A stretch of DNA of 59,176 nucleotides from assembly GCA_011389515.1 (NCBI GenBank), contig JAABUA010000012.1, forward strand, positions 1 through 59,176, read 5' to 3'. How positions within the stretch are numbered: the stretch's first letter is position 1; every line of letters starts with the position of its first letter. Positions 44,054-53,697 of the stretch are shown here, one piece after another. Source of the DNA: Desulfobacteraceae bacterium. Its GTDB lineage: Bacteria > Desulfobacterota > Desulfobacteria > Desulfobacterales > Desulfosalsimonadaceae. A model generated the notes under the pieces. That model made no database searches. It saw only the letters and a list, made by a program, of their open reading frames with translations, and was not told the origin of the DNA. Both the position numbers and the translations under genes were made by a program.

Positions 44054-44926
44054 CTATGGATTCGCGTTCTTCCCAAGCCACGCACTGACCATAGAGGAGG
44101 ATGCATTCGAACCGTTGATTGAACGGTTCAACGACCCCTGGGAATATCCTTCAAGATCCATTGTGATATAGATGTACCCTATCTGTTTAAATTCACTGAT
44201 GACGGCAAGTCTGCGCTCCGGCATCATCAAGCGGGTGAAATCAGCAGGGCGCAGTTCGATTTTTGCCGTCTCTCCATGATGCCTTACCCTGAATCCCTTA
44301 AAACCGAGGGCGGCAAGAACGCTTTCGGCTGCTTCAATTCTTTCCAGAGACCCTGTCGTAATCGGCGTGCCATAGGGAATGCGTGAGGCCAGGCATGCAG
44401 CCGAAGGCTTGTTCCATGTTGGCAGGCCCATTTGCCTGGAGAGTTCGCGAATATCGCTTTTGGTCATTTCGGCATCGATAAGGGGGGATAAAACATGAAG
44501 TTCCTCGGACGCTTTCATTCCCGGACGGAAATCCGCAAGGTCATCGATATTTGCCGCATGAGCGACGTCCGTGATGCCCATGCCTTTTGTCATATTCAGG
44601 ATATCGCTGAAGATGATCTTTTTACAGACATAGCAGCGATTGTGATCATTCCGGACGAATTCACCGTGGGTCATTTCACGCGTATCCACCCTGTAATGCC
44701 TGACACCCAGGCTGCGCGCGACCTTGAAAGCTTCCTGCACCTCCGAAGTCGGTTGAAGCGGCGAAACCGCGGTAACGGCAATTGCGTTGCCGTTTAAAAT
44801 CCTGGCGGCAACCGCCAAAAGGAGCGTGGAATCGACACCACCTGAATAAGCGATTGCAAGATTTTTACAATCCTTCAGCCTGTCGTGCAAAATTTTCTGT
44901 TTTTCTTCGAGGGTAAGACGGTTCAT
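44054..44926 (-). CDS. larE: LarE-like ATP-dependent sulfur transferase
   Basis: A 290-residue PP-loop enzyme. The N-terminal LAIAYSGGVDSTLLL binds ATP; NRCYVCKKIIFSDI and KPSAACLASRIPYGTPIT are conserved in LarE, with the Cys of AACLASR at the position of the sacrificial sulfur donor in the Lactobacillus enzyme. LarE makes the thiocarboxylates of the nickel-pincer cofactor of lactate racemase. No larB, larC or larA is in the window, so a role in another sulfur-transfer pathway is possible. The gene is isolated between repeats and the divergent 45.1-kb gene. Confidence 0.85.
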   Translation of the reverse strand: MNRLTLEEKQKILHDRLKDCKNLAIAYSGGVDSTLLLAVAARILNGNAIAVTAVSPLQPTSEVQEAFKVARSLGVRHYRVDTREMTHGEFVRNDHNRCYVCKKIIFSDILNMTKGMGITDVAHAANIDDLADFRPGMKASEELHVLSPLIDAEMTKSDIRELSRQMGLPTWNKPSAACLASRIPYGTPITTGSLERIEAAESVLAALGFKGFRVRHHGETAKIELRPADFTRLMMPERRLAVISEFKQIGYIYITMDLEGYSQGSLNRSINGSNASSSMVSAWLGKNANP

Positions 44927-45115
44927 CGTTTTCAGGAAATCTTTCCATATGGGTTATCACCCGCGGGGCGTGCAAAACGTCCGTTATCCGCAGGTTTGGG
45001 AAAAAACAGTTTACAAAACCAAGCTTCGGATATAAAATAGTCAGTATACTTTTACCATTATAGAAAAATTATTCATAAATGCCAATTATTTTACCAAAAC
45101 CGCAAAGGGGTTGTT

Positions 45116-46891
45116 ATGGGAAAAAAAAGCCTGACCAAATCGACAACCAAAAAGAAAGTCAAAAAGAACGTGAAAAAACCAACCGTGGAGGCACCGTCCA
45201 AAAGCGCTGAAAAAAAACAGGCACAAACCGCCAAAAAAACATCCGCCACAGACGGCCAACCTGCCACCAAACCGCTTTTCCGGCAATTTGAAGGCTGGAC
45301 GTCAAAGAAACTCTGGAAACCAAAGCCGGACAAGTCGTTTGAGAAAAATTTCTCCGCCCCTTCCTTTTTTAATGCAAAAGGAAAAGAGGCCCAAAAACTC
45401 CGTTCCCTTCTTTTTATAACGTTTGACCTGGATGCTGCAGCAAAGAAAAAGCCCGAAGAGAAACCGACCAAAAAAGCTGCCGTGAAGGCCGATGCCGCCA
45501 AGCCGGCCCCGAAACCGGCCGCAAAACCAGAGGAAAAAAAGATGGAAGCGAAACCAAAGGCTGCTCCAAAAAAAAAGATGTCCATCAAAGAACTGATCTC
45601 CCAGTCTTTTGATTTATGGAAGCCAGAAAATCCCTATACCCCCACTTCAGCCGGCGAGAATGAAAAACATTTCAAATCCCCTCCCGCTTTTGAAGGGATC
45701 GATAAAGCCGTTCTGCTGAAACAATTTGACCTGAGCGTGCCCGACGCACCCAAACCGGAAACGCCGACGGAAACTGCGATTGAATCCCCGGAGATGAAGG
45801 CTCCCGAAACGGAAGCTTCCGAACCGGTAGTCGCTGCACCGGAAATCGCAGCACCTGTTGAAGAACCGGAAGCGAAGCCGGAAGAAAACGCCAAAGAAGC
45901 GAAAACGGTGGAACCAGAAACAAAAGCGCCTGAAATTGAAGCACCGAAAGCCGACGAAGCGGTTGCCCCGGCGCCTGAACCTGCAGTAGCGCCGCCGGAA
46001 ACAAAAGCTGTCGAGGCGCCTGAGAAAAAAGAAGAAAAACCACCAGAAATCATAGCAAAACCCGAAGCGGCAGCAGCGGAGCCGGAACCCACGCCGACGC
46101 CCATCCCGGAAGAAACTACCGGATACGGCGGCGACGGCGGTAATGGGGGCGACGGAGGGGACGGGGGCGATGATTCCGGTGTGCCGCCGCAGCCGCCGCC
46201 CAAAGAACCCCTGCTCGGTACCGGCACGAAAGTGCTGGTTGCCGTCCTGGGCATCATTTTTCTCATACTGATCGCTTCCAGCATTGCCAATTCCAATCGC
46301 TACTTCATCACGGATACGCGGGAAGGTATTGAAATATGGCGCGGTGAATTTTCGCCGAAGGGCAAGCACAAAATCGTAACACTTGCCAATGCAGAAGCGC
46401 CGGAAGACCAAAAGCGCTTTTATTCCCGAGATGAAGCAATGGCGATGGCGTATGATCATTTCATGGGCGAGGCAGAAGCGCTCATGGAAGATACAGACAT
46501 GCCCATTGACCTGCGGGGCATCCGGACAAGCCTGGAAAACGCCTCGAAATTCGCCAATACCAGCGAACAGAAAGAGGCTGTCGTTACCCGGCTGAAGCAG
46601 GTTGATTTTGCCATGCTTCTCTACCGGGCGGATATTGCTGCGGAAAAACAAACCGTAGATGGCTATGAAGACGCGCTTGATTACCTTGGCCAGGCCGCGG
46701 CGTTGGATATCGACTCCATTGGAAGAAGGGATATGGTAAACGCAAAGATCGAGCACATTCAACGCCGGCTCAAAGCACTTGCACCGGAAGCGCCGGAAGA
46801 TCCGGTGGAGCACGGAGAGCCTGTGGAGGACGAATATCCGGTGGAAGACGAATATCCGGTAGAGGATGTGGATCCGGAAACAGACGCCTGA
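45116..46891 (+). CDS. Single-pass membrane protein with repeated short motifs, function unknown
   Basis: A 591-residue protein not recognised as a family. Residues 1-50 are Lys-rich. A motif L-x-x-x-F-[DE]-[LG] recurs four times in the first 210 residues (LFRQFEGW, LLFITFDLD, LISQSFDLW, LLKQFDLS), twice beside LWKP and a partner EKxFxxPxxF, so an internal duplication is likely. Residues 210-335 are Pro/Glu/Ala/Lys-rich and disordered, then a Gly/Asp run (GGDGGNGGDGGDGGDD). One membrane helix follows near 372-393 (KVLVAVLGIIFLILIASSIA). The C-terminal 190 residues are soluble and helical, ending in acidic EDEYPVEDEYPVED repeats. Single gene with its own terminator. Confidence 0.8.
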   Translation: MGKKSLTKSTTKKKVKKNVKKPTVEAPSKSAEKKQAQTAKKTSATDGQPATKPLFRQFEGWTSKKLWKPKPDKSFEKNFSAPSFFNAKGKEAQKLRSLLFITFDLDAAAKKKPEEKPTKKAAVKADAAKPAPKPAAKPEEKKMEAKPKAAPKKKMSIKELISQSFDLWKPENPYTPTSAGENEKHFKSPPAFEGIDKAVLLKQFDLSVPDAPKPETPTETAIESPEMKAPETEASEPVVAAPEIAAPVEEPEAKPEENAKEAKTVEPETKAPEIEAPKADEAVAPAPEPAVAPPETKAVEAPEKKEEKPPEIIAKPEAAAAEPEPTPTPIPEETTGYGGDGGNGGDGGDGGDDSGVPPQPPPKEPLLGTGTKVLVAVLGIIFLILIASSIANSNRYFITDTREGIEIWRGEFSPKGKHKIVTLANAEAPEDQKRFYSRDEAMAMAYDHFMGEAEALMEDTDMPIDLRGIRTSLENASKFANTSEQKEAVVTRLKQVDFAMLLYRADIAAEKQTVDGYEDALDYLGQAAALDIDSIGRRDMVNAKIEHIQRRLKALAPEAPEDPVEHGEPVEDEYPVEDEYPVEDVDPETDA

Positions 46892-46947
46892 TACCTGTCA
46901 TACTGACCTTTACGCCCATTGATTGGTGCAGTAATGACATTGCTTCG

Positions 46948-46986
46948 ACCGGGCCGGCGTACCGATATCGCCGGCCCGGTTTTTTT
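46948..46986 (+). terminator. Rho-independent terminator after the motif-repeat membrane protein
   Basis: ACCGGGCCGGCG and CGCCGGCCCGGT form a perfect 12-base stem with loop TACCGATAT, followed by seven T. It separates the gene from the efflux operon downstream. Confidence 0.95.
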
Positions 46987-47139
46987 TGAAGAAACACCGG
47001 GCCCCTCTCCCCGGGCATCTTTCTTGACGTGGGTGTGTTTCAAGGTTATTTTGTCTAATATATTTGGTCTTGCCTGCGAAGTTCGCCGGAAACGGCTGCC
47101 TTGAAAATGATAATACGCTTGAAGTGAAAGTTATTTCCC

Positions 47140-48498
47140 ATGGACAGTGTAACCCGTATGTTTTCCTCATTGATCCGCCTTTTGACGGGCAAATCCGGAA
47201 TCCTTTTTCTGATCGCTGTTTTTGTACTGTCGCCCGCAACGCTTACGGCAATTACTCTCAATGAATGCATCGACGCCGCCCTTACAATGAATCCCGGTCT
47301 CGAAGCCGTCTCCTATCGGATAAAAGCATCCCGTTCGGCACATTTGCAGGCCCGTTCCGCATGGTATCCGCTTATCAGCGTATCCGGAAGTCATACGCAA
47401 ACAAACAACCCGTCCCAGGCGTTCATGATGGAATTGAACCAGAAAACGCTCGACATGACCGACCCGGGATTCGATCCGGCCGACCCCGGCCATACCTATA
47501 ACACGCGATTCAGCCTTGGCATGCAATACCTTCTTTATGACGGCGGCAGGAGTCGCCTGCACGAGGAAATGGCAGAACAGGGAATTGACCTTTCACGGTA
47601 TGGACATGCCGCCGCTAAAAATGAACTTGTCTATGAAGTGACGCGAGGGTATTACAATACCCTGAAGGCAGGGGAATTCGTTTCCGTATTCCGGGAAACC
47701 GCTGCCAGCATAGAAAAAAGCCTCCAGTTGGCAAAAAAACGGTTTGAAGAAGGAACAGCGCTGAAAACCGATGTGCTGAACCTGGAGGTGCAGCTTGCAC
47801 AGGCGCAGGAAGACCTCATAAATGCTGAAAACGGATTTCTCATGGCGATTGCGGCCCTCAACACATCCATTGGTGCAGACATTGTAAGCGCGGATACGCT
47901 GGTTCCTCCGGCAAATAAAAAAGACGTATTCCATGCGCCCGTTATAGAGGAAAAAACGGTTGATCAACGACCGGAACTGCAAGCGGCCGCGTTGATCGTA
48001 AAGACGAAAAAAACCGGCTTAAAACGCTCCAGGAGAGCCTATCATCCCAGTATCAAGGCGTTTGGCTCCATTGACATGGACGGCCGTGTTTCCGACCGTT
48101 TTGAAGACAGTTATGTCGCCGGTGTCACCGCCACATGGAATATTTTTGATGGACACGCCCGCTCGGGTGCCGTCTCCGAATCCCGGGCCCTGCGAAACGA
48201 AGCCGTTGCCCATTTAAAGCAGACCCGCAAACAGCTGGAGCTGGACCTTACAGAGGCGGAACTGAGGGTTTCCAACGCCTTGAAACGGCTTGACGTTACG
48301 CGAAAAGCGCTGGACAATTCCGAAGAATTGCTGCAGATGACCCGAATCCAATATAAAAACGGGGCTGTCGAGATCACCGCCCTTTTAAACGCCCAGTCTG
48401 CATTGACCGCTTCGACCGTACGGAACAAGGCAGCCCATTATGACTATTTGGAATCTCTGGCCAATATGAACCGGGCCACGGGGAAGCCATGGCCCTGA
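47140..48498 (+). CDS. TolC family outer-membrane efflux protein
   Basis: A 452-residue outer-membrane channel of a tripartite pump. The signal peptide is near residues 15-38 (ILFLIAVFVLSPATLTA). Two outer-membrane-efflux (OEP) repeats follow: TLNECIDAALTMNPGLEAV opens the first, with long coiled-coil helices such as AKKRFEEGTALKTDVLNLEVQLAQAQEDL, and RIQYKNGAVEITALLNAQSALTAS closes the second. The start at ATG 47140 or ATG 47158 is unresolved. It is followed by the adaptor and RND genes on the same strand, forming a complete efflux operon. Confidence 0.9.
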   Translation: MDSVTRMFSSLIRLLTGKSGILFLIAVFVLSPATLTAITLNECIDAALTMNPGLEAVSYRIKASRSAHLQARSAWYPLISVSGSHTQTNNPSQAFMMELNQKTLDMTDPGFDPADPGHTYNTRFSLGMQYLLYDGGRSRLHEEMAEQGIDLSRYGHAAAKNELVYEVTRGYYNTLKAGEFVSVFRETAASIEKSLQLAKKRFEEGTALKTDVLNLEVQLAQAQEDLINAENGFLMAIAALNTSIGADIVSADTLVPPANKKDVFHAPVIEEKTVDQRPELQAAALIVKTKKTGLKRSRRAYHPSIKAFGSIDMDGRVSDRFEDSYVAGVTATWNIFDGHARSGAVSESRALRNEAVAHLKQTRKQLELDLTEAELRVSNALKRLDVTRKALDNSEELLQMTRIQYKNGAVEITALLNAQSALTASTVRNKAAHYDYLESLANMNRATGKPWP

Positions 48499-48565
48499 TA
48501 GACATTCGACGAACCAGCGGATGGCCCTTTGCGCAGATACCCGTATTGCATGTAAGGAAAACCGC

Positions 48566-49675
48566 ATGAGCAGAGCAAAAACAAGAGGAAATTGGCGCAC
48601 CGGCCTTAAAAGGGGCGCACAACTCATTGCCGCAGTTATTGGATTGGCCCTCATCGTTATGTGGACCACCGGCGTCTTCACAGAGCAGATTCCGCCAGGA
48701 ACCCTCCGGCATGAACCCGGCTTTGCCCTGCCGGCTCAGGCGAAAACAGTTACGGTTGAAAAGAAAGCCTTCTCGAGGCAGATTGATGTTACCGGAACGG
48801 TTTTTTCCGAAGAAACGATTCATATTGCCGCCCGAATCAAAGCACATGTAGAAAAAGTCCATGCCGGCGCCGGGTCGAAGGTCTCAGAAGGGGATCTTCT
48901 CGTATCACTTGACGATCGTGACATACGTCAACAATTGTCCTCTGCCGACGCCGATCTGGATCAGACGCAAACCGAGTACCATCGCACAAAACGGTTGTTT
49001 GATTCCGGAGCTGCCACCCACAGGGATTATACAGCGGCGCAGTCCACTTACAGGCGCGCCCTTGCGCGAAAGGAAGAGCTTACGGTAATGCTCGGTTTCA
49101 CTGAAATGCGTGCACCCATTGACGGCGTGGTTACCGACCGGGAAATCGAGGCGGGAGATCTGGCAGTGCCCGGACAGGTGCTCATGACCATGTACAACCC
49201 GAAATCCATGCGCCTGGAGGTCCCTGTACCGGTGCGGCTCTCCGACCGGATCAACGTCGGAGATTCTGTCCCGGTTACCATCGAATACCCCGCGTGCCGG
49301 TGCTATGGGGATGTTGTTGAGATCGTGAGCAAAATTGATTCTGCGTCGCGAACCAGAACCGTCAAGGTCAGCCTCCCGGTCGAAGAAAAGGGGATTCTTC
49401 CCGGCACCTTCGGCCGTATATGGATCAAGGCTTTCCCTGAAGAAGGAATTTTTGTACCAGAAACAGCTGTATATACGATAGGACAACTTGAAATGGTTCA
49501 ATGCGTTGCCGATGACCGGGTAACCAGAAGGCTTGTCAGGACAGGAGCGGTTCAGGGGGAATTTGTTGAAATTCTGTCCGGCCTGGATCACGGCGAGACC
49601 ATACTGGTTCACCCTGCATTGTCAACCCCCAACGGCCGCAACATGCCACCGGTCGACACAAATACGGAGGATTGA
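48566..49675 (+). CDS. RND efflux periplasmic adaptor subunit
   Basis: A 369-residue membrane-fusion protein linking the inner-membrane pump to the outer-membrane channel. An N-terminal anchor (LIAAVIGLALIVMWTTGVF) is followed by the lipoyl-like half motifs VEKVHAGAGSKVSEGDLLVSLDDRD and MRAPIDGVVTDREIEAGDLAVPGQ, the coiled-coil hairpin between them (residues about 125-185) and beta-barrel and membrane-proximal domains. The ATG at 48566 follows AAGGA. An open extension upstream overlaps intergenic sequence and was not used. Substrate unknown. Confidence 0.9.
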   Translation: MSRAKTRGNWRTGLKRGAQLIAAVIGLALIVMWTTGVFTEQIPPGTLRHEPGFALPAQAKTVTVEKKAFSRQIDVTGTVFSEETIHIAARIKAHVEKVHAGAGSKVSEGDLLVSLDDRDIRQQLSSADADLDQTQTEYHRTKRLFDSGAATHRDYTAAQSTYRRALARKEELTVMLGFTEMRAPIDGVVTDREIEAGDLAVPGQVLMTMYNPKSMRLEVPVPVRLSDRINVGDSVPVTIEYPACRCYGDVVEIVSKIDSASRTRTVKVSLPVEEKGILPGTFGRIWIKAFPEEGIFVPETAVYTIGQLEMVQCVADDRVTRRLVRTGAVQGEFVEILSGLDHGETILVHPALSTPNGRNMPPVDTNTED

Positions 49676-49680
49676 TACCA

Positions 49681-52600
49681 TTGTCCGGGGATCGACCGTT
49701 ACCGAGCGCCATCGTAAAAACTTTTCTCGAAGGCAACCTTGCAATATTGATGATCATCATCAGCCTTCTTGCCGGGATCGCCGCCCTTTTGATGACCCCG
49801 AGGGAAGAAGATCCGCAGATCGTCGTCCCGGTTGCAGACGTATACGTCGCCTTTCCCGGTGCCAGTGCTGCCGAGATAGAGCAGACCGTTTCATCACGGC
49901 TGGAAAAACTGCTCTACCAGATCGACGGCGTGGAATACGTTTATTCCATGTCCCGCCCGGGGGAAGCGGTGGTCACGGTCCGTTTTTTCGTTGGGGAGTC
50001 CCGTGAAGGGAGCCTTATCAAGCTCTATAACAAGCTGTTCTCCAACATCGACGAGGTAACCCCCGGCATTACCAACTGGGTGGTCAAACCGATTGAGATC
50101 GACGATGTGCCAATCATAAGCGCGACCCTTTACAGTGACCGCTACGGACCGCATGAGCTTTGCAGGACCGCCGAAGAAATCGTCGAACACCTCCAGCAGA
50201 TCAAAAACACCGCACGAATTACCATACATGGGGGACAGCCGCGCGTCCTTCATGTTTACCTCGACAATGAACGCCTATCCTCCTACGGACTGTCCCATAA
50301 CGAAGTGATGTCCGCTATCCGCGCATCCAACGTGCAGACGGAAGCCGGCGTCTTTGAGCGTGCCAATGAATCCATTCGCGTTGGCGGGGGTCCGTTTCTG
50401 CATGATCGTGAGGATGTATTGCGACTGATGGTCGGTGTGCACGAAAACATGCCGATTTTCCTGAAAGATGTGGCAGATATTCAGGACGGCCCCGATGAAA
50501 TTACCAGTTACACACGGATAGGCTATGGTCCGGCATCCGGCAGGCCGCTTGACAGTTTTTCGGCGGTTACAATCGGGGTTGCCAAAAAAACCGGAAGCAA
50601 CGCGGTGGATGTGGCCCGGCAGGTTCGGTCACGGCTTGCATCCCTGGAAGGCAGCGTGATCGCAGACGATATTTATGTTGAGATCACGCGTGATTACGGA
50701 CAAACCGCCAATGAAAAAGTAAACTCCCTGGTCATCAGTCTCGGCCTTGCCATCGTCACCGTCATCGGACTGCTCTCCCTTGCCATGGGATGGCGATCAG
50801 GCATCATTGTGGCCATTGCGGTTCCCATTACCTATTCACTGACCCTTTTGTTCAATATGTACATGGGATTCACGATCAACCGGGTGACCCTTTTTGCCCT
50901 GATCCTGACGATCGGACTCCTTGTGGACGATCCCATCGTGGTCGTGGAAAACATATACCGCCACCTGCGCATGCGCCTCATGCCCGTAAAAGAGGCCATC
51001 TTTACCGCGATCGACGAAATTATGCCGCCGGTAATTTTATCCACCTTGGCAGTAATCGTTTCTTTTGTGCCGATGTTTTATATTACGGGCATGATGGGTC
51101 CGTACATGGCGCCCATGGCCATCAACGTCCCTGCAGCGGTTTTCTTTTCCACCGTGGTAGCCCTTACAATCACGCCAACGCTCTCCAAGATGATTCTCCG
51201 CGTTGATTCAAGTGAACAAAAACCGCCTGATGTCCAGCAAACCCGCATGTATTCCATCTATAACTACATCATGAGGCCGCTGATCGAATCCCGCAGGCGG
51301 GCGTATGCCCTGCTTGCCGTTACAGCGGTTTTGTTCTTTCTTTCGGTTACCCTGCCGGCCATTGGACTGGTGCCGCTCAAAATGCTCCCTTTTGACAACA
51401 AGAACGAATTCCAGATTGTCATTGACCTGCCCGAAAATGCGACGCTGGAAAAAACGGACGCGGTTGTCTCCAGGATCGAGGAGTACCTGCGCACCCAGGC
51501 GGAAGTGACCGATTTTACCTCTTTCGTGGGAACGCCCTCCCCGATGGATTTCAACTCAATGATACGGCAGTATTACATGCGTCAAGGGCCTCATATGGCG
51601 GATATCCGCGTAAATCTTGCCCATCATACCCAAAGAAAAAACGACAGCCACACATTCATTCTGCGGATCAGAAATGATATTGAGAAAATCGCCCAACGCA
51701 CGGGCGCCAATATCAAACTGGTGGAAACACCGCCCGGTCCGCCGGTTTTGGCGACCGTCGTTGCGGAAGTGTACGGGGATGCGCACCATGGCTATGACGA
51801 TCTTGTCCGTGCGGCCGAAAGTATACGTGCCAGGCTCCACGAAGAAGAAGGCGTCGTGGATATCGATACCTCCGTGGAATCAGACATGCAGAAGCTTTTT
51901 TTCCGCGTCGATCATGAAAAGGCGGCTTTAAACGGTGTTTATAATGACAGCATTATAAACGTCCTTCGCATGGCCACCCAGGGAATACTGGTAGATACAA
52001 TGCATATCCCCTCGGAGCAAAATGAAATACCGATTATTCTGCGCCTGCCGATAGAATCCCGTTCGAACAAGGCGCAGCTGGAAAAAATCCTGGTTATGGG
52101 CAACGAAGGCAATCTCATAGAAATCGGTGAATTGGGGCATTTTGAGGATACGTTTCATGACCGGACCATCTACCACAAGAACCTGGAACGGGTGGTATAT
52201 GTGACCGCTGAAATGGCAGGGAAAGGGCCGACCTATGCCATACTCAACCTTCAGTCGTATTTCAGAAAAAATCCGCTGCCCGAAGGCATTTCTATCAACT
52301 GGCGCGGCGAAGGGGAGTGGAAAATAACCGTAGATGTTTTCCGTGATCTCGGAATCGCTTTCGGCGCCGCACTCATTGGCATCTATACGATTCTTGTTTA
52401 CCAGTGCGCGTCTTACTTGATTCCGGTCGTGATCATGCTGTCCATACCACTGACCATGATCGGCATCATGCCCGGATTCTGGCTGCTGAATATCCTTGTC
52501 AATCGCCCCGTGGGCGGATTTGACAACCCGGTCTTTTTTACCGCGACAGCCATGATCGGCATGATTGCACTTTCGGGCATCGTGGTCAGAAACGCATTGG

Positions 52601-52881
52601 TTCTGATCAATTTCATCCAGACCTCCCAGGCGCGCGGAATATCCCTGAAAGATGCCGTGCTTGAATCCGGTGCGGTACGGATGCGCCCTATCCTGCTGAC
52701 GGCGATCACCACCATGCTCGGTGCCTGGCCCATCACCCTGGATCCCATCTTCAGCGGACTGGCATGGGCGCTTATCTTCGGACTATTCGTGTCGACCGCG
52801 TTTACTTTGCTGGTTGTGCCCCTGGTCTACTTTCTCCTGTACGGCGAAAAACCGGGAAAATCCCAAGAGACTTCCCAATAG
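49681..52881 (+). CDS. RND efflux transporter, inner-membrane pump
   Basis: A 1066-residue AcrB-superfamily transporter with the usual 12-helix plan and two large periplasmic loops (residues about 40-335 and 560-860). The proton-relay pair is in LTIGLLVDDPIVVVENIYRH (helix 4), and the helix-11 region FTATAMIGMIALSGIVVRNALV matches the family. The N-terminus is IVKTFLEGNLAILMIIISLL. The start is not ATG: TTG at 49681 is preferred since GGAGG ends 10 bases before it, while TTG 49672 is only one base from it. It follows the adaptor without a gap. The sequence looks closer to multidrug-like clades than to heavy-metal CusA, but substrate cannot be read. Confidence 0.92.
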   Translation: MSGDRPLPSAIVKTFLEGNLAILMIIISLLAGIAALLMTPREEDPQIVVPVADVYVAFPGASAAEIEQTVSSRLEKLLYQIDGVEYVYSMSRPGEAVVTVRFFVGESREGSLIKLYNKLFSNIDEVTPGITNWVVKPIEIDDVPIISATLYSDRYGPHELCRTAEEIVEHLQQIKNTARITIHGGQPRVLHVYLDNERLSSYGLSHNEVMSAIRASNVQTEAGVFERANESIRVGGGPFLHDREDVLRLMVGVHENMPIFLKDVADIQDGPDEITSYTRIGYGPASGRPLDSFSAVTIGVAKKTGSNAVDVARQVRSRLASLEGSVIADDIYVEITRDYGQTANEKVNSLVISLGLAIVTVIGLLSLAMGWRSGIIVAIAVPITYSLTLLFNMYMGFTINRVTLFALILTIGLLVDDPIVVVENIYRHLRMRLMPVKEAIFTAIDEIMPPVILSTLAVIVSFVPMFYITGMMGPYMAPMAINVPAAVFFSTVVALTITPTLSKMILRVDSSEQKPPDVQQTRMYSIYNYIMRPLIESRRRAYALLAVTAVLFFLSVTLPAIGLVPLKMLPFDNKNEFQIVIDLPENATLEKTDAVVSRIEEYLRTQAEVTDFTSFVGTPSPMDFNSMIRQYYMRQGPHMADIRVNLAHHTQRKNDSHTFILRIRNDIEKIAQRTGANIKLVETPPGPPVLATVVAEVYGDAHHGYDDLVRAAESIRARLHEEEGVVDIDTSVESDMQKLFFRVDHEKAALNGVYNDSIINVLRMATQGILVDTMHIPSEQNEIPIILRLPIESRSNKAQLEKILVMGNEGNLIEIGELGHFEDTFHDRTIYHKNLERVVYVTAEMAGKGPTYAILNLQSYFRKNPLPEGISINWRGEGEWKITVDVFRDLGIAFGAALIGIYTILVYQCASYLIPVVIMLSIPLTMIGIMPGFWLLNILVNRPVGGFDNPVFFTATAMIGMIALSGIVVRNALVLINFIQTSQARGISLKDAVLESGAVRMRPILLTAITTMLGAWPITLDPIFSGLAWALIFGLFVSTAFTLLVVPLVYFLLYGEKPGKSQETSQ

Positions 52882-52930
52882 CTGCCGGGGCGTCTTTTGG
52901 ATTCTTTGTTTGACAATACTTCCCGATGGT

Positions 52931-53060
52931 TTACAATTCTTTTTATTTATCAATAGACATCATGATCAGAAAGGCCTCGTAGGGGCACCCCTTGCGGGTG
53001 CCCCTACGGGCCCATATTCTGTGGGAATATTTATCGTGTCTTTACAAAAATGCAAAAATC
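52931..53060. repeat. Repeat family C, copy 2, with perfect hairpin
   Basis: Shares several exact blocks with 10475-10575 and also has the full hairpin CGTAGGGGCACC / GGTGCCCCTACG (52978-52989 with 52997-53008; 7-base loop). It lies between the RND gene and the flavoprotein gene; it may also stop transcription from the pump operon, as no other terminator is seen. Confidence 0.78.
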
Positions 53061-53122
53061 AGTAATTTTAAATACGGAATTCCTGTGATAAGATTTTTCA
53101 ATAACCGGTATGGAGGTTTTTT

Positions 53123-53695
53123 ATGAAAGTAACGGCATTCAACGGCAGTGCAAGAAAAAACGGGAACACAGCTTTGCTTATCGGCCACGTTTTAAAAGAA
53201 CTCGAAGCCAATGGCGTTGAAACGGAGCATGTGCAGCTTGCCGGAAAGCATCTCAAAGGGTGTATCGCATGCTACAAGTGCTTTAAAAATAAGGACCATC
53301 AATGTTCCGTGAAAGATGATGACCTGAATGTCTGCATTGAAAAAATGCTGGCATCAGACGGCATTATTATCGGCTCTCCGACGTATTTCGCCAATGTCAG
53401 CACCAATACCAAATCTCTGATCGAGCGCTCCGGAATGGTGTCGCGGGCCAACGGAAACATGTTCGCCCGCAAGGCGGGGGCGGCCGTTGTGGCCGTTCGC
53501 AGAGCAGGCGCCATTCATGTGTTCAACTCCATCAACCATTTTTTTTTGATCGGCGGGATGGTCATCCCGGGTTCCAGTTACTGGAACATCGGCCAGGGTA
53601 TGGATCCCGGGGATGTGGAAAAAGATGAGGAGGGGAAAAAGACCATGAGGGATCTGGGTGAAAATATGGCATGGCTTCTGAAAAAAATCCGGTAG
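53123..53695 (+). CDS. Flavodoxin-fold NAD(P)H-dependent FMN reductase family protein
   Basis: A 190-residue flavoprotein. The FMN phosphate loop is FNGSARKNGNTALL near residues 6-19, the second flavin loop GSPTYFANVSTNTKSLIER near 91-109. A Cys cluster, CIACYKCFKNKDHQCSVKDD near 49-67, resembles the iron-sulfur flavoprotein group, which uses a compact Cys motif for a [4Fe-4S] cluster. GGAGG precedes the ATG. It converges with the glycyl radical enzyme gene; only two bases separate their stops. Electron donor and acceptor are unknown. Confidence 0.88.
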   Translation: MKVTAFNGSARKNGNTALLIGHVLKELEANGVETEHVQLAGKHLKGCIACYKCFKNKDHQCSVKDDDLNVCIEKMLASDGIIIGSPTYFANVSTNTKSLIERSGMVSRANGNMFARKAGAAVVAVRRAGAIHVFNSINHFFLIGGMVIPGSSYWNIGQGMDPGDVEKDEEGKKTMRDLGENMAWLLKKIR

Positions 53696-53697
53696 GA

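Noticed and set aside
45647-46813. Long reverse-strand frame rich in Phe/Arg
   Set aside because: Mirror image of the Glu/Lys/Ala-rich coding strand; biased composition keeps the antisense frame open.
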